A DNA stretch of 64,000 bases from Panorpa germanica (GCA_963678705.1 OY783211.1:20350603-20414602), one strand, 5' to 3'. Counted from the first letter of the stretch, positions 1-12,934 are shown. Notes: generated by a model from the sequence alone, not told the origin. Made by a program: numbers and translations.

Positions 1-549
1 GGTGAATCTCAAGCCGTCATTTCCAGCATCCCGCGTAATTAAACAAGCAAGACAAGTCTCCAACAAGTTGTAAAGAAATATGCTAAACATCTTGCTGAAT
101 TCTTCGATCCATTATACACTGTAATACAGTTTGCCAGTTTGAGACGAGACTTAAAGAAGTTGTTTTATTTTTCATTTGAATATTTGAAATCTTTTGTTGA
201 ACTATTTTTAGAGTTACTCAGACAACTGGTATACTGCTGGTGCGATAAGGAATTCGCTTCACGATCGACTATCAAATATCGTGTTGTTAAAGTCAGCCGG
301 CAGAGGCGCTGACGCTGCGTCTTGTACGACTATACTCATAGTTTAAAGGGTTCATTTAGAGTTTAATTTAAGAAACTTCAATAATGTCTACAAATTTGAC
401 AAAAGAAAATTAGATAATATAAAATAATACAGTTTTTCTTGCATTGGTAACCAACCCTAATGTCCCAAAGCTACGTGGTTTCTCTTACTTCAAATGAGAC
501 CAACTTTTTATTTTGAATAAAAATGACACAAATGATTTCTTAAATGTAT
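1..549. other. unassigned sequence at left edge
   Basis: No coding exon, RNA gene or repeat end is recognised here. The stretch is slightly less AT-rich than average at 230-320. If the hnRNP L gene continues leftward, this is intron or sequence close to its next exon, but no exon of that gene is visible. Confidence 0.4.
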
Positions 550-2614
550 GGCTCTCCGCACACGAGTCGACTGATTGCAAACCTTAGCCCCGAATCTGGT
601 GAGAGAACGCAATTGTATACGAGTGAGAGAAAACACACGCCACGAATGAAAGGAAACTGATTTCAAATTAGTTTTGAGCATGTTTTGGGCGAGTGTGTTT
701 CTATGCCACAGGATGCATGCTTTTGATGGTGACATCATGAGCAGAGATGTGCACAAATACTATTCAAAAGTATTTAAATACATACATACATACAAATGCG
801 ACACAATATTATCCCCTATTATGCTATTGTTAAAAATTCTATAAAGTCACGAAACACGGCTCGATATGGTTTGTTTTTCGTTACCTTTAAAATAGGCCTA
901 CAACAAGATAACTCCGACATTGTATCTAATGTAAAACAATTACTTTCAAATGAATTACAATCTTATAGAAGCGAACAACATTAAATAATCGCACATCGTG
1001 AGGTACACTTACTCTTTCCAATAAATATTTCAACGCGATACTTTCACAAAATACTACAACTGATCCTAGAGTGAATGTGTGTTGACAAAATGTGCATTCG
1101 ATAACACATGTAGGTTTAACTGATTGTGAAAATACATGTATTAACGAAGTGTTGAAAACAAACGCGTGTGCATACATCTCATGTATCGTATTTAATAACA
1201 AACTTCTACAGAATTTAAAGAATTCTTAATAAAATCCACATTCTTGTAATACTATGTGTCCCCCTGAAATCTCAAAAGTTATAGTGAGTTCGTTTTCTTA
1301 CTAGAAATCTACTGGACCAAATTAAAAGACGTATTCTATCGTCAAAGCTCGTGTTTAGTAGTATCTCTATGGTTTATTCATACTAATCCTTTGTTCTGAT
1401 CCAGTGTGAGACCAGCTTAACACTACGTAACATAAATAAATTATAATTATCAATTAATAAATTGAATAAACATTCAAAACATAATTTGACAGTAATTTAA
1501 TATCATCCCGTATTGCAGAAAACTAGTAGAAAGTAGAATTCCCCCAGAGCCAGCCCTTCAAGCGCACATTGTTAGCGCGAGGCGGCGGACGCCATTTTGG
1601 AAATGTGTCGGTCGGTATTAACTTTTAATGTTACATTTTATTGTTTCACATAATTTATTGTTGGTATATTACCGTTTAAAATCAGCGATATAGCGCACAC
1701 TTTCCTCTCTTTATTAACATAATTCTCATTTTATATTTCATATAACCATGAAAATATTTCTGTAAAAGTATAATACTTCAGGAAACTATTCATGCATAAA
1801 TTACTAGCAACAAAGCGTAAACTACGGTAATTCATATCAAAATATTCACTCCAGTAAGAATTAGTTGGAAGTGTATTAAGACAGTGGCAGAATATTTAAA
1901 GAGCATCACAGAAAAGAATTAAAATTGGATGAGACAATCCTTTCTCCTCGGGCTATCGCACACTGGAGGCACGACTGTATCCAGATAATTTTATCTTAGG
2001 CGTAGGAAGATAGTAAATAAATAAACAAAATAGGTGAGACATTAATTTAAAAATGGAGCGTAATAATACCTAGCATTAAAAAATAAATTTTATTACATTC
2101 TTAGTTTTCTCACGGACGTTATCGTCCTTCAATAATAAAATTAATATTGTTCAAATTTTTTGACATTTTGTTGATGAAAGAGTAAGATTCCGTCCTACTC
2201 TACCACCAAATGATAGTGAGTCCTGTGTGGTATAGTACCAAACTAGGCGCGCAACGAAGTTTCTAACGAAAACGAAAAACGAGCCGTGTTTCGTGACTCT
2301 ATAGAATTTTTAACAATAGCATAATAGGGGATTTTATTGTGTCGTATTATGAGGTATTTGTATGTATGTATTTAAATACTTTTGAATAGTATTTGTGGAT
2401 ATCTCTGCTCATGATGTCACCATCAAAAGCATGCAACGTATTTGCCCTGTGACCAAGAAACACAGTCGCTCAAAACGTACTCAAAACCAGTTTGAAATTA
2501 CTTTAGTTTCGTTCGTACCGTGTGCGTTCTCTCACTAAGAACACAGTTACATTCTCATTCGGTTCGGACAGATTCGGGGCTCGCGTTTGCAATCAGTCGA
2601 CCCATGTGCGGACC
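550..2614. repeat. long inverted repeat, arms about 315 and 335 bp
   Basis: The left arm (550-863) matches the reverse complement of the right arm (2280-2614) along its whole length with scattered mismatches. Shared words include GAGTCGACTGATTGCAAA, CATCAAAAGCATGC and CACGAAACACGGCTCG. About 1.4 kb of unrelated AT-rich sequence separates the arms. This is either one long-TIR/foldback element or two copies of a dispersed repeat inserted in opposite directions. Visible divergence suggests it is not recent. Short ORFs in the arms look like chance. The central 864-2279 holds nothing I recognise. Confidence 0.75.
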
Positions 2615-3129
2615 TAACTAACCACTTTACACAGAATCCACTAGATATCGGCTCATGTGTGAGAGGTTTTAGTAATAGATTTTGGGATATTACAATATTT
2701 CCATTATTTAACAATCGATTTGAGATATTGATTTGCTTTTGAAAAGCCAATAATCCAAAGGCTGTAATACCCTTATCTATACAAACAGTAAACAAGTAAT
2801 TGATAAGCTGTTTTACACTTGTTAATGATAATAATAGCAATAAATCTTATCTTGGAAATACAGCCATTGATAACTATTACTGATATGTATATTTTATCAG
2901 AATTATTAGGTAGAGCTCATATTTTCTTAGCATAAGGCTTTCTTAAATAGACAGAATAATAGTAAACGATCGCAGTACAATTGTTACTGCCGTACAGCTA
3001 CTCCACCGAGTGATCGTATTATGCGAGTTACTGTCATAGACGAGTCGATCAGTAGTTCCCATCCGCGCTACTACAATATTATTAGTTTTCTCTCGCGACA
3101 CCTCCTACGTTCACGACAGTTTACGGTTC

Positions 3130-3415
3130 TTACCATAGAGGTATAAGAATAGAGTGCGAAAGAGGTTGAATACTGCAATAAAGGCAAAGAGAGAGATAGC
3201 TGCCGAGTGTCCTCTGCGTCTCTTTGTAGCCGAGCACTGCGTCTGCTTGCTTGTTTACCCTCTACCTTACCGCCAAAAAGTCAAGCCAGCAGCAGCGGTT
3301 CGGTTAGAAAGAGACAGATAGGACACTCGGCAGACTATCTCTCTCTTTGCCTTTATCGCTTCCTATTACACGCGATCGTACCCTTCGCGCACTCTATGCT
3401 TATATCTCTATAGTT
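3130..3415. repeat. hairpin-forming MITE-like repeat, about 285 bp
   Basis: The left arm (about 3130-3210) and right arm (about 3310-3415) are reverse complements sharing ATAAAGGCAAAGAGAGAGAT, CTGCCGAGTGTCC and ATAGAGTGCG. The loop is about 100 bp. No target duplication was identified and no credible ORF is present. Flanking 2960-3125 and 3500-3620 contain further weakly mirrored motifs (such as ATGCGAG next to ACTGTCA), so this hairpin may sit inside a larger decayed palindrome. Confidence 0.7.
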
Positions 3416-3933
3416 CTTACCAATTGTTGTACACAATAATATATTAAATATTAGCCGTGCTACCAAATACGATTTAGTCTACAAAAACACAATTGTCTGC
3501 ACTTCCGTAGTAGCTTACGCAACAGTTACTTGCTTGAGTCACGCTAGTCACTACAGGCTAGTCGAGCTACTGACATGCGAGTATACAGAGACAGTAGCTG
3601 ACTGTCATCTCAGCAGTTCGCACTCCGTACATATTCTTGCAATTTTTAAGATACAATAATGTTACAGAAAATAACTATAAATATTATTTACGGCACTTCA
3701 TTGTTGATTTAAGTAATCACATTAGCGAGACAAAGTGATGACATTTATCGACTATATTTTCTTGGTAATACGTTTTAACGATTGTGCTAATAATATCTAA
3801 ATAATTAATGGTAAAAACTCGAAACATTGTGTTCTTATATATCAGTGGTTGCCAAATGTCGGTTCATATATCTTTATTATTAAAGCAACGTTGAAACACA
3901 TAGTAGAAACAAGATTGCTATCTTTATTTGTTA

Positions 3934-4331
3934 AACAGCTCATAAATCTATGCTATATGTATTTATATATCAAATATTATTTACAGCTATTTCAAGGAAC
4001 AATAAAATTTCAATATCATGTCTGCTGTAACAGGGTTAAATAAAATAAAACTTATTATTCTTTTACTTGACTTGATTATTTTGACTACCAACAGCTACAA
4101 AACATTACCACAGCACTGACCTAATGAACTAATAACTGACGTGTAAAATGCATTTTACGTCATACAAATGGCCAACCATTTCTAGCGCTAAAACTACAGT
4201 TCAAATTTTTAATTGCTATATCTCCGTCAATATTTAGACATTTAATAAAATAGACACGCCAAGACAAATTTATTAACATCAATTTCAATGAACAATTGGA
4301 AAATCGACCACTAAAAAATGACACGTGACAT
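3934..4331 (+). repeat. direct repeat copy A of an unknown 400-bp family
   Basis: This segment matches 6963-7362 in the same direction along about 400 bp, at an estimated 85-90 percent by eye. Shared words include ACATTACCACAGCACTGACC and CATTTCTAGCGCTAAAACTA. About 90 bp upstream, at 3845, is CAGTGGTTGCC, which resembles a hAT-type terminus, but no matching right end was found. No coding potential is seen. Confidence 0.75.
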
Positions 4332-4755
4332 TCTAAGACAAATCCAAATATGTCTAAAGACAGTCTTATCTGCAACTATTTAAATTCGAAGCATTGTGAT
4401 GACCGTCCAAAATAACTTTGTAATAAGCATAATGTGTATTGCACAGACATTTCACTCCAGTACTTTTAGTCGCATATCGAGGATAACATTATCTACAAAC
4501 TGATACTGAAATACCAATACCCCTCTCGCTTCCTACAATGGACACTGGTATTTAACTGTCTCTCTCATTTGATACATTGCAGTCTCATTCTATACGAACC
4601 ACGATTCATCAGCAATGTAAATAAGACCAGAGAAATATATCTTTACTTCATAAAATGAAACAAAATCAACTTTCTAAGTACTGTAAAATGTAATTACAAA
4701 ATTAACTATCAAAGTAAATTATTGTTAGTTCAATTAAATATTTGATCATATATAC

Positions 4756-5336
4756 GAGCATATATACGAGTATATGGAGAGTGAATAGCCTATATTTCCT
4801 ATAGAATAAAAGTGTGTCCATAATGTGTGCGAGAGAGAAATATATATGTTCTTATTTGTTCTCTATCCGCATGCGTCGAAAGTGACAGCTGTCTAGATAT
4901 AATAAATATTAATATTTTATTAAAATATAATAAATATTAAATATTTAAAGAAATTTCTTCAGTTTGTACAATCCTCGTCTGTCGGTAAAACAATGACCGT
5001 TCCGTGAAAACATATACTCATGAACGCTATAGATATTGCTGTAGGGATAACGGCCAACACAGTTGATATTTGGAGTGGGCTGAACACACGTTTTTAATTA
5101 TATTTAAATTTATATATAGTTTATTTATGCATATCTACATTATTCTACATCAATATAATGTCATATTTAACAACTGTCACGTATTATATATAGACAGCTC
5201 TGACTTGACAACTGTCACTATCGACGCATGCGCATAGAGAACATATAGGAACATATACCTTTCTCTCTCGCACACATTTTGGATACACTTTCAGGTCCAG
5301 CATTCTCTCTCCATATACATATGCTCTAAGAATATA
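4756..5336. mobile_element. MITE with about 150-bp terminal inverted repeats
   Basis: The left end (4756-4912) and right end (5186-5336) are inverted copies sharing AATGTGTGCGAGAGAGAAA, TGTTCTCTAT and GCATGCGTCGA. The outer ends read GAGCATAT and ATATGCTC. The roughly 270-bp centre is AT-rich and non-coding. Superfamily is not assigned because no clear target duplication is visible. Confidence 0.8.
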
Positions 5337-6272
5337 ATCCAGATTATAATACAATAGAAACTCGATATAATGGACTTATTGGCAGAAAGGATTATTAAAA
5401 GAAATGAATATTAAACTAATAAACAATCTGAAATAAAATCTAATTTTTGTATATTGTATAATAAGTTTAGTAGGTGAATTTCCTCGTGGAAATCGCTATA
5501 ATACTAAATGTTTCGTGTGAGGATATTCTGTATTATTTCTCAGTTTACTTGCCCAGAGACGCTTGCGTATTGTGCACGCTTGTTATACCGTAGATACCCC
5601 ACTCATGCGATCACATATCAATTTAAAATTATCAAGCTTATACAAATGTAACTTTATATACAAATAAATGAAAAAGTATTTAATGTAATTTAACAGTTGC
5701 AATTAAAGACTACTAAAGATAGCTTGTGTTACGACTCAATAACGACTCTGTCTCGGCTAACACAAAGTTGATGAACCAAACAGTTCTGTGTGTCTGTTTT
5801 GGTTGGCATACGCCTGGCATAAGTTCCTGTGACAAACTAATTAACAACTGGATCCTTTAACGATCCTGTGTAATCCCTTTGAATTGTTTATAAAACGAAA
5901 TTTATTTGATTTTATTAGTTAGCGAATTATTTTGAGTCGGTCTGTAGAATGAGAGATATGTAATGTCATTAATTTGACATTTTCCTATTGGAATGTCCTG
6001 TTTTATTTATAAATTGCATCTGAAGACCACATAGGTCTAGTACTAGTACTGTAGAGCGCAGAACAGAACACAGTCACGGGCCGTCATCGCAATCCCAAAC
6101 TCTGCAGTAAGAGTAATGACTTCTAACGGGTAATTAACGAATCGCCATTTAGAAATTTCTTATTTAGTTCATCGCGACTGTGTAATGTAAATGTAAATAT
6201 TTATACTTGTTAAGCACAAACACACAAAATTACACCCCTATTATTTAATAACTGAGATAATGATGTACTTAC
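5337..6272. other. presumed hnRNP L intron 3' of the 6.3-kb exon
   Basis: No feature is recognised. The next hnRNP L exon, which should continue the second RRM, was looked for here and leftward on the minus strand and not seen. It presumably lies left of the window. Confidence 0.4.
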
Positions 6273-6386
6273 CACAGTAATGGGGTACACGGGGTTAAAA
6301 ACTGTCAACAGTAAAATATGATTTGGACGACCAGCGTCGCCATGTCTCTTGCGCCGAGGTTCTTCCTGTGCACCGGATGCGTGGGA
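6273..6386 (-). CDS. sm: hnRNP L homologue, exon entering the second RRM
   Basis: This is one internal coding exon, phase 0 at both ends, 38 codons. On the minus strand a TTTCAG acceptor precedes codon 1 and the donor is GTG followed by GTAAGT. The peptide ends with the motif HILLLTVFNPVYPITV, which is strand beta-1 of RRM2 in hnRNP L proteins; vertebrate hnRNP L and insect Smooth have NKVLLFTI.NPLYPITV at this place. The basic stretch before it (EEPRRKRHGDAGRPN) is the RRM1-RRM2 linker. hnRNP L binds CA-rich RNA in the nucleus and controls splicing and mRNA stability. The rest of RRM2, which should begin DVLY, is not in the window, and I could not find RRM1 between here and 19.8 kb. The match is specific enough that a chance ORF is unlikely. 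Confidence 0.82.
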
Positions 6387-6962
6387 CTGAAACAAAAAAA
6401 ATACAATTAAACCGGATCTACAATACGAAATAGAGCGATTTTGATATTTTTTTTGTACCCAAATATAATATTTTAAAAATCCATATGTGGCAATAATTAA
6501 AAAATAAGGTGGTATATGTAAATCAAAGAAATATTATTTATTGCATAAAACAAGGAGTAATACACAACATAACCCCATTCATATCTTGTTTACAGTTTTT
6601 GAATCAAAGTAATCTATTAATTTGATGATTTTAGAGTTTTTTTTTTTAATATTTATTTTTAGTGCATCAACTTTTAAAAGTGATTAGCACTTAAAAATCA
6701 TATACGCATTTACAATACATAATTCGTAATTCATAATGGGCTTGTGTCCTATGTATTAATTTTTATAAAAGTGTACTATATATTGATAAAGTGGGTTACT
6801 AGAACCTGAAATGTTCAATTATTTTTTAATAACTCCTTATATGTTAGGAGATATTAACAATTAAAAAAGTCATTTTGTTTCTTTAATTATTAAAGGGATT
6901 CAACGTTGTACACATTCCAAGTGCTTGTGACATCACAATCCTTGTGTAAGGTTACCAACCTT

Positions 6963-7362
6963 ACAGCTCATAAATCTCTGCTATATGTATTTATATATCA
7001 AAATATCAAATATTATTTACAGTTATGTCAAGGAACAATAAAATTCCAATATTATGTCTGCCTTAGCAGGGTTAAATAAAATAAAAACTTATGATTCTTT
7101 GATTTGACTTGATTATTTAACTACCAACAGCTACAGAACATTACCACAGCACTGACCTACTCAACAAATAACTGATGTTAAAATGCATTTCACATCATAC
7201 AAATATGGCCGACCATTTCTAGCGCTAAAACTACAATTCAAACTTTTAATTGCTATATCTCCGTCAATATTTAGATATTTAATAAAATAGACACACCAAT
7301 ACACATTTATTAACATCAATTTCAATCAACAATTGAAAAATCGACCACTAAAAAATGAGAAC
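6963..7362 (+). repeat. direct repeat copy B of the 400-bp family
   Basis: Partner of 3934-4331, about 3.03 kb downstream in the same orientation. The homology starts abruptly at CAGCTCATAAATCT and stops after ATCGACCACTAAAAAATGA in both copies, as expected for a dispersed element rather than a segmental duplication. Just downstream, 7553-7650 is similar to 43493-43590, a second small repeat family. Confidence 0.75.
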
Positions 7363-8014
7363 ACAAGCCTATTCATAATTTACAACTCATAAATATATTT
7401 AAAATAATGAAATTAAATTTGTTTTGTTTATAAACTCAATAAGGTTTTTCAGATTTTCTCTGCTTTTATATATCAGCCTATACTCCTGAGGCATATTACA
7501 TTCTTGTCTGAGGGACGAGTATTATTTTAGAGTTTTTATTTATTCAAACAATGGGCTTATGAACTCATTTTCTTAGGCGTCGTCCTTTTAATTTTTGATT
7601 GAAATAAATGTTAATACATGTAAATTGACGTTTTTATTTTATTAAATATCCAAAACTTGACGGAGGTATACCAATTCCAAATTTGCCGCATGTTTTCCTC
7701 TATATAACACGCCACAAAAGAAATAAGTAATTGAGATTATTTTTCTTTTTCTCTACCATGGTAATATAATACTTCATAGGATACACAAACCCATTTTGCT
7801 TCTCTGTTGCATAAAAGATATGACAAATTAGCGGAAATGACGTACTATGCATAAGAATTTAATATAACATTGGATCCCTTTAATAATTAAAGAGAGAAAA
7901 TTACTTTTAAAAGTTAATCTCTCCTAAAATATAATCAGATATTTAAAAATAATTGGACCTTTGAATAGTGCAGTTTTATAGAAAGTAAAACATGGTACAC
8001 AAGGTAATTCTATA
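7363..8014. other. AT-rich intronic sequence with a small shared repeat
   Basis: Apart from the 7553-7650 match to 43493-43590 (common word TTGAAATA), nothing is recognised. No splice-bounded coding exon is visible on either strand. Confidence 0.4.
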
Positions 8015-8360
8015 CAGGGTGTTTAGTATCAAGGTGCAAAGCCTTAAGGGGATGATAGTTGACACCATTTAGAACATTTTGAGCCATACATGTCTTAGCC
8101 GATGTCTGCTTATTTATTTTTTATTGCTATTTCTATGTTATTTTTATAAAAATATATAATAATTTCTGACATTTAAATGCTAACAGTGGCCCAATATAAG
8201 GTATGTTAAATGTATTATTTTTTGGCGCCAAAAAATAACATAAAAATAGCAGTAAAAAAAAATAAGCAGATTTCGGTAAAGACATGTATGGCTCAAAATG
8301 TTCTAAATGATGTCAACTATCATCCCCTTAAGGCTTTGCATCTTGCTACCAAACACCCTG
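8015..8360. mobile_element. TA-flanked MITE with about 135-bp TIRs
   Basis: The two arms are near-perfect inverted repeats: 8015-8150 begins CAGGGTGTTTAGTATCAAG and 8225-8360 ends AAACACCCTG. Shared words include CCTTAAGGGGATGATAGTTG and GAGCCATACATGTCTT. Both ends abut TA, which suggests a Tc1/mariner-type TA target duplication. The centre is about 75 bp and non-coding. The arms remain very similar, so the insertion looks fairly young compared with most repeats here. Confidence 0.82.
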
Positions 8361-8876
8361 TATAATAGAAGCAAGTATGTATATCACTCTACAAGCATAT
8401 GTTGAATTCGTCAAAGAATCATTCCCTACATATGCCCCCACCCCCTATTTTGCATATAAATTTACGGTTGTAGTACTAGCCGGAGACACAACTAGATAGA
8501 ATTAAATTCAGCAAAAGAGTTGCAGCTCCTCTTTTAAATCTTCTTTAATAGTTGTAGGACCAGCGGGACCTGCTGTCTACGAAAACTTAGGACAGGGATG
8601 TTATTGATAATTAAACACAATTTCATGTTATATATTGGCGATTGATCGATCACGTATGGGCCCTGATCTATTACTCGCTGTCAATGGAAATGATAGATTA
8701 CGTGTTCAAAAAAGGAGCTTTTACTTCTGTCTTCTATGGTAATAAGTACAGAGATGAATAAAATGAAACAATTCTAAAGAATATATGGCTAGTTTCTTTA
8801 AAACACAACAGCAGGAACAGGAAGGAAGCAAGTGTGAAATCAACAGAGACTCCTTAAGAAATTAATGTTTTAGTAT
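8361..8876. other. unassigned intronic sequence
   Basis: Slightly GC-richer patches occur at 8530-8680, but I see no open frame with splice sites and no repeat ends. Confidence 0.35.
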
Positions 8877-8880
8877 TTAA

Positions 8881-9628
8881 GGAGGTACAGGACGTACCGT
8901 CCATGCAAAAATTTTATCTCTCGGTAATACGAAATGCAAAATACGAAGTACATGAGGGATGAGCAAATATTGGGCTGTACCTTTGAAAATGAATTTTTCA
9001 ATTCCCTATTAAACTGCTTTTTGCTTGTTAAAATGATTTTTTATGCATATAATAGTTTAATAAATTAAAAATTACCTATAATTAATATCAAATTTATATT
9101 AATTCAATTTAAATACAAATTAAATATTTGGAAAAAGGAATAATTGTGCAACGCTGCAAATTTACGTGTGTTGACGAATGCGTGATTTGGTTCTTTGACC
9201 AATAAATTGTTATATTTTATATAACATTTATTCCGATTTTGAATTTCCCGCTCAAATTGGGATTTGCAACGTTGCAGGCTTATAACCTACACTTACTGTT
9301 TCTTACTGGTTTTATTTAAATATTTTCGTATATGGGTATCCTTTTGATAATTTTCTTTTTGCAATAGTTACAGAAAAGATTATTTTATATACACCTAGTT
9401 TTTGAAAGCCGTGTCACCAATTTTTTATAGTTAAAAGTTATATTATGTGGTGAAATTGAGCTAAAAATTATGATTTGTATGGAAAATGACTACTTTTAAT
9501 GATGTATAAAAATAAAACTATGAACCCTAGGTCTCTAAAATTATGAGACAGCATGTATTTTAACTATTTGTATTGACCCTCCAAATTTCACAACGTTTTC
9601 ATCATTTACGTTAACGTCCTGTACCTCC
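8881..9628. mobile_element. TTAA-flanked element, piggyBac-like MITE
   Basis: A 748-bp segment bounded on both sides by TTAA (8877-8880 and 9629-9632), with 14-bp perfect terminal inverted repeats: GGAGGTACAGGACG at the left and its reverse complement at the right. TTAA duplication is the hallmark of piggyBac-superfamily insertion. The interior is AT-rich and holds no ORF over 60 codons, so it would depend on a transposase elsewhere. The TIR does not start with the usual CCC, so the superfamily call rests on the TTAA. Confidence 0.72.
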
Positions 9629-10117
9629 TTAACTTACATCAGATATTTACTAATATATTTTAGAATATATTTTTGCAATTGTATAACAAAAAAAGTTTTG
9701 GACCTGCAATTTATTCAATAAAGTTTTTCTTAGATTAGTGAAAAAGATATTCCCGAACATCCAACAACAAGTACAACCCAATGTTCAAACTATCTGCGAT
9801 AAAACTCCACTCGTTCTAAGGAAATCGATTGAAAACATCGTAATCCAATTCAAGATGTATGTGAAGACTAAGTGGATGGGTTCGTACAAACTTTGACATG
9901 TAAATGGGGGACTCCCATTTTTTTGGGCGTTGGTGACACGAGTAGAACCGCTCTGCACGACATAAGTGGAATGATTATTTGGTAAGACTTGCGATACATA
10001 TATACATGCATATATATAGTATTTAATTCAATGAAGAACTAAAAAATGGTATATAAATTTATACAATTGACGGAATTTTGACATGTAAACCTCGCTATAA
10101 TAACATATATAAAAATG

Positions 10118-10455
10118 GACCATCAGACTATAAGTGAGTTTAAGTAATTTTTTTGTCAGCGTTAAAACGTCTACAAGGTAATACAAAGTATTATAAGACA
10201 ACTGTTTTAAAACGTTTTACAAGAGGACAGACCGATCCAATGGGCCAAACATCCCCTAGACCCAATTTTAATTCTGCTGTGAGTAGGAGCGAGAGGGGAT
10301 TATCCGTGGGCATGAGAGTGAATGAGACATATACCTTGATTACCTTATACCTGGAAAATGGCCGCCTGGTCAAGCTAGAAGGTAAGTATACGATCATTGT
10401 ACATACTAACACTACTTACATATTTTGTTCATCAGAAAATAGGTGATGTCTGGTG
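10118..10455 (+). repeat. half copy of the 62.7-kb foldback element
   Basis: This segment matches the centre and right arm of the foldback element at 62684-63263: AAAATGGACCATCAGACTAT, GAGTAGGAGCGAG, ATGGCCGCCTGGTCAAG and the terminus GTGATGTCTGGTGGCAC. The inverted left arm is absent. ORFs called on both strands here are shadows within the repeat. Confidence 0.85.
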
Positions 10456-12030
10456 GCACCGCAATCTAGGAGTATTAGCGTAAAGCGTTTCTCGTACTTA
10501 TAGATATAGTTTGGTACTACTTCTTACGGTATATGGCATATAGCCCGGGGCGAATACACTTGAATTATCACTATATTAGAGATATTCTTCCCCAACTGCA
10601 GACTTATGTTCCATTTTCTTCGGACACAAGCAGATGCAATTTCTGCGCGAATTTAGCAAGTTTAAGGTTAAGGCGAGTTAAAGACTGATCGCATAGATTC
10701 TAGGAGTGGAGGTCAAATCAACTAAGATGATTTCATTGCATACAGTGTAGTGCATAACTCGTACTTCGTAATTATAGCGTATTATCGTATTATAACATTG
10801 CAAGTAGCATGTTAGCCTAAAACAATATTAACCTAATAATTTATATATGCGATGTGTTTAGAATGTTTTAGATTAAGGAAATAATTTATTATAGATATAT
10901 CAAATAAGGTAATTTCTATAACGTGGAGGCTGAAACAAGCGTCTTCATATTTTATTCCACACATGGGGGCTTAACCAAGATATCTTTATGTTTCATTACA
11001 TACATATTTATCGATAAAATCAATCAAAAATGCAAAATTACTCTTCTAATATGTTAACATTATCTGTACCCGTAGTATTTTATTGAATTTTACTTTAATT
11101 TTCAAATGTAAGTACCCCTAATCCTATACCGTACCTGTCCCATTCACTTTAACTTTTAATTTGTACCAAAAGAAAAATAAACAGAACTGCATTTTAAGAA
11201 TTTGTAGAATAATTACTAAATATCAAGAACGCAGTGTAAGAATGTGAAAATGTAGTTTACAAAACAGATATGATTGCAACTAATAGTTTAAACTGTCACA
11301 CTGCCCCAGATAAAGTATTTTCAGCTACTCCTTCTTTTTAAAAAATAATATATGTGATATATATATATATAAATATGCAAATACAAACCAAAAGAAACAT
11401 CCTAACATAACTTGAATAGGATATCCAAATTATACAAATTCTTCACGTTGCAACTTTAAATTCAATTACGAATTCAACAATACCGGAACAGGAAGGCGTG
11501 TGCTACAATAGTGTACCTCCCACAATGTGCAAATCCTCCTCAGTCTCCCTCCCCTCTCTCCGTTTCTTGTGATGTGCACCTAGTCACAACATAAAGCTAA
11601 CACTAAAGCAAATATTTTTAGAATATGTGAAGCATCTCTGACGCGGGTATACTATCTCTCGAGGAAACGTATGCAAGCATCAAGATATACCATTGTTGCG
11701 CGCTACACATGAAGGAAGGTAAGAAGCATTAAGGTTTGAGGAGGAATGTTGAGAATACCGAGGAAATGTAGGCAAAGTGAAAACCAAGATGAGAATTTTA
11801 GCCTTTGCAATAATACACATATGTTAAAAAATAATAAATTTTTCTTTTGAAAAATGATTTTACGGGTAATTCTACTACGGCATTCAATTTACTAAAGTAA
11901 CAACTAAGAGTTATTCTTAATATTACGCTTCTAAAAACTAAGAATAAATTCTCGGTTCCTGAACATTATTATTACCTTCTCTACAGAATTTTTAATGAAA
12001 TTAATATTAAATTTGTTTGTTGATAAAGCA
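10456..12030. other. unassigned intronic sequence
   Basis: AT-rich with a short (AT)n tract near 11354-11372. A patch at 10560-10690 has a short minus-strand open stretch, but it lacks splice sites and resembles no RRM. No gene or repeat end is recognised. Confidence 0.4.
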
Positions 12031-12790
12031 AACATGATAGAATTAACCAAAGTGTATCCCCGTCGCAAAGCAACGTATGTTTTGTATATATTATTTAAAT
12101 TCAATAAAATTATTCGCAATTTACTTTCAAATTTTAATTCTATTTTTAAATTGATATTATTGCACAAAATATAGTTGGTCACAGAGTCACAATTTAACAG
12201 CAGATGTTCAATATTAAAATTTTCTTTCAAATTATTACCAAAATAAAAAATATTTTTTAAATTTGAAAAATTTATTCATTATTAAACCATCTTATTTTAA
12301 AATTTGGGTATTTTTTTCTCAATTTGTATATACAAAATTATTAAATATGCCTATATCTAAATGTCAACTTTCTAGCACAATTTTTACGCTCCCGCCCCCA
12401 AATAAAATTTTAAAATTTTGATTTCTTTTTTATTAATTAAATATTAATTATTATACAATCCAAAATTTCTCCAAAGTTCTCTACCGGGACCCTTAAATTT
12501 CTCAGCGCCTTTTATCAATTTATGAATTTCTAAATTTCGTAATATGTTCGCATTTAATACACGTGCAAAATATCAAGTTTCTTCCTTTTTGCGAATTAAA
12601 AGTTATACAACAAAAAGTGCAAATTTTTTTTCAGTTTTTTCAAAATTATGGGTTTGCAGGAAATTCAAGGAAATATCCGAGGGTGCCAAAAGCCAGAATT
12701 ATTTCATCTAAGAAATAGGCAATTTTCAAGAAAATGCACAGTGCCGTTTTCGAGCCACCATACAAATTTCAGTACCAAACATATAAATAT
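12031..12790 (-). mobile_element. Helitron-like repeat, decayed copy 1
   Basis: Read on the minus strand, this shares three blocks in order with the copies at 31942-32300 and 43493-44000: GTATGGTGGCTCGAAAACGG (12740-12770 region), AGAAAGTTGA (12360-12385), and an AT-rich tail ending in a short hairpin, CGTTGC-TTT-GCGACG, followed by GGGGATA (12045-12065). The hairpin near one end fits the 3' end of a Helitron. The final CTAG seen in the other copies is not conserved here. Confidence 0.55.
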
Positions 12791-12934
12791 TGTGATTTGT
12801 TTTGATTTGACGTATGAGAAAAACAAAACACACAAGACATCTTGATAACGTTGTTGTTTGACAGTTAAGACGACTATGTTTTGTGGTTTAGAACACGTAA
12901 ACATTTAAAGACTCTGGTTACAGTAAGTGTACAA

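Noticed and set aside
10153-10446. 97-codon plus and 73-codon minus ORFs
   Set aside because: They lie inside the 10118-10455 repeat; the matching arms at 62.7-63.2 kb do not keep the frames.
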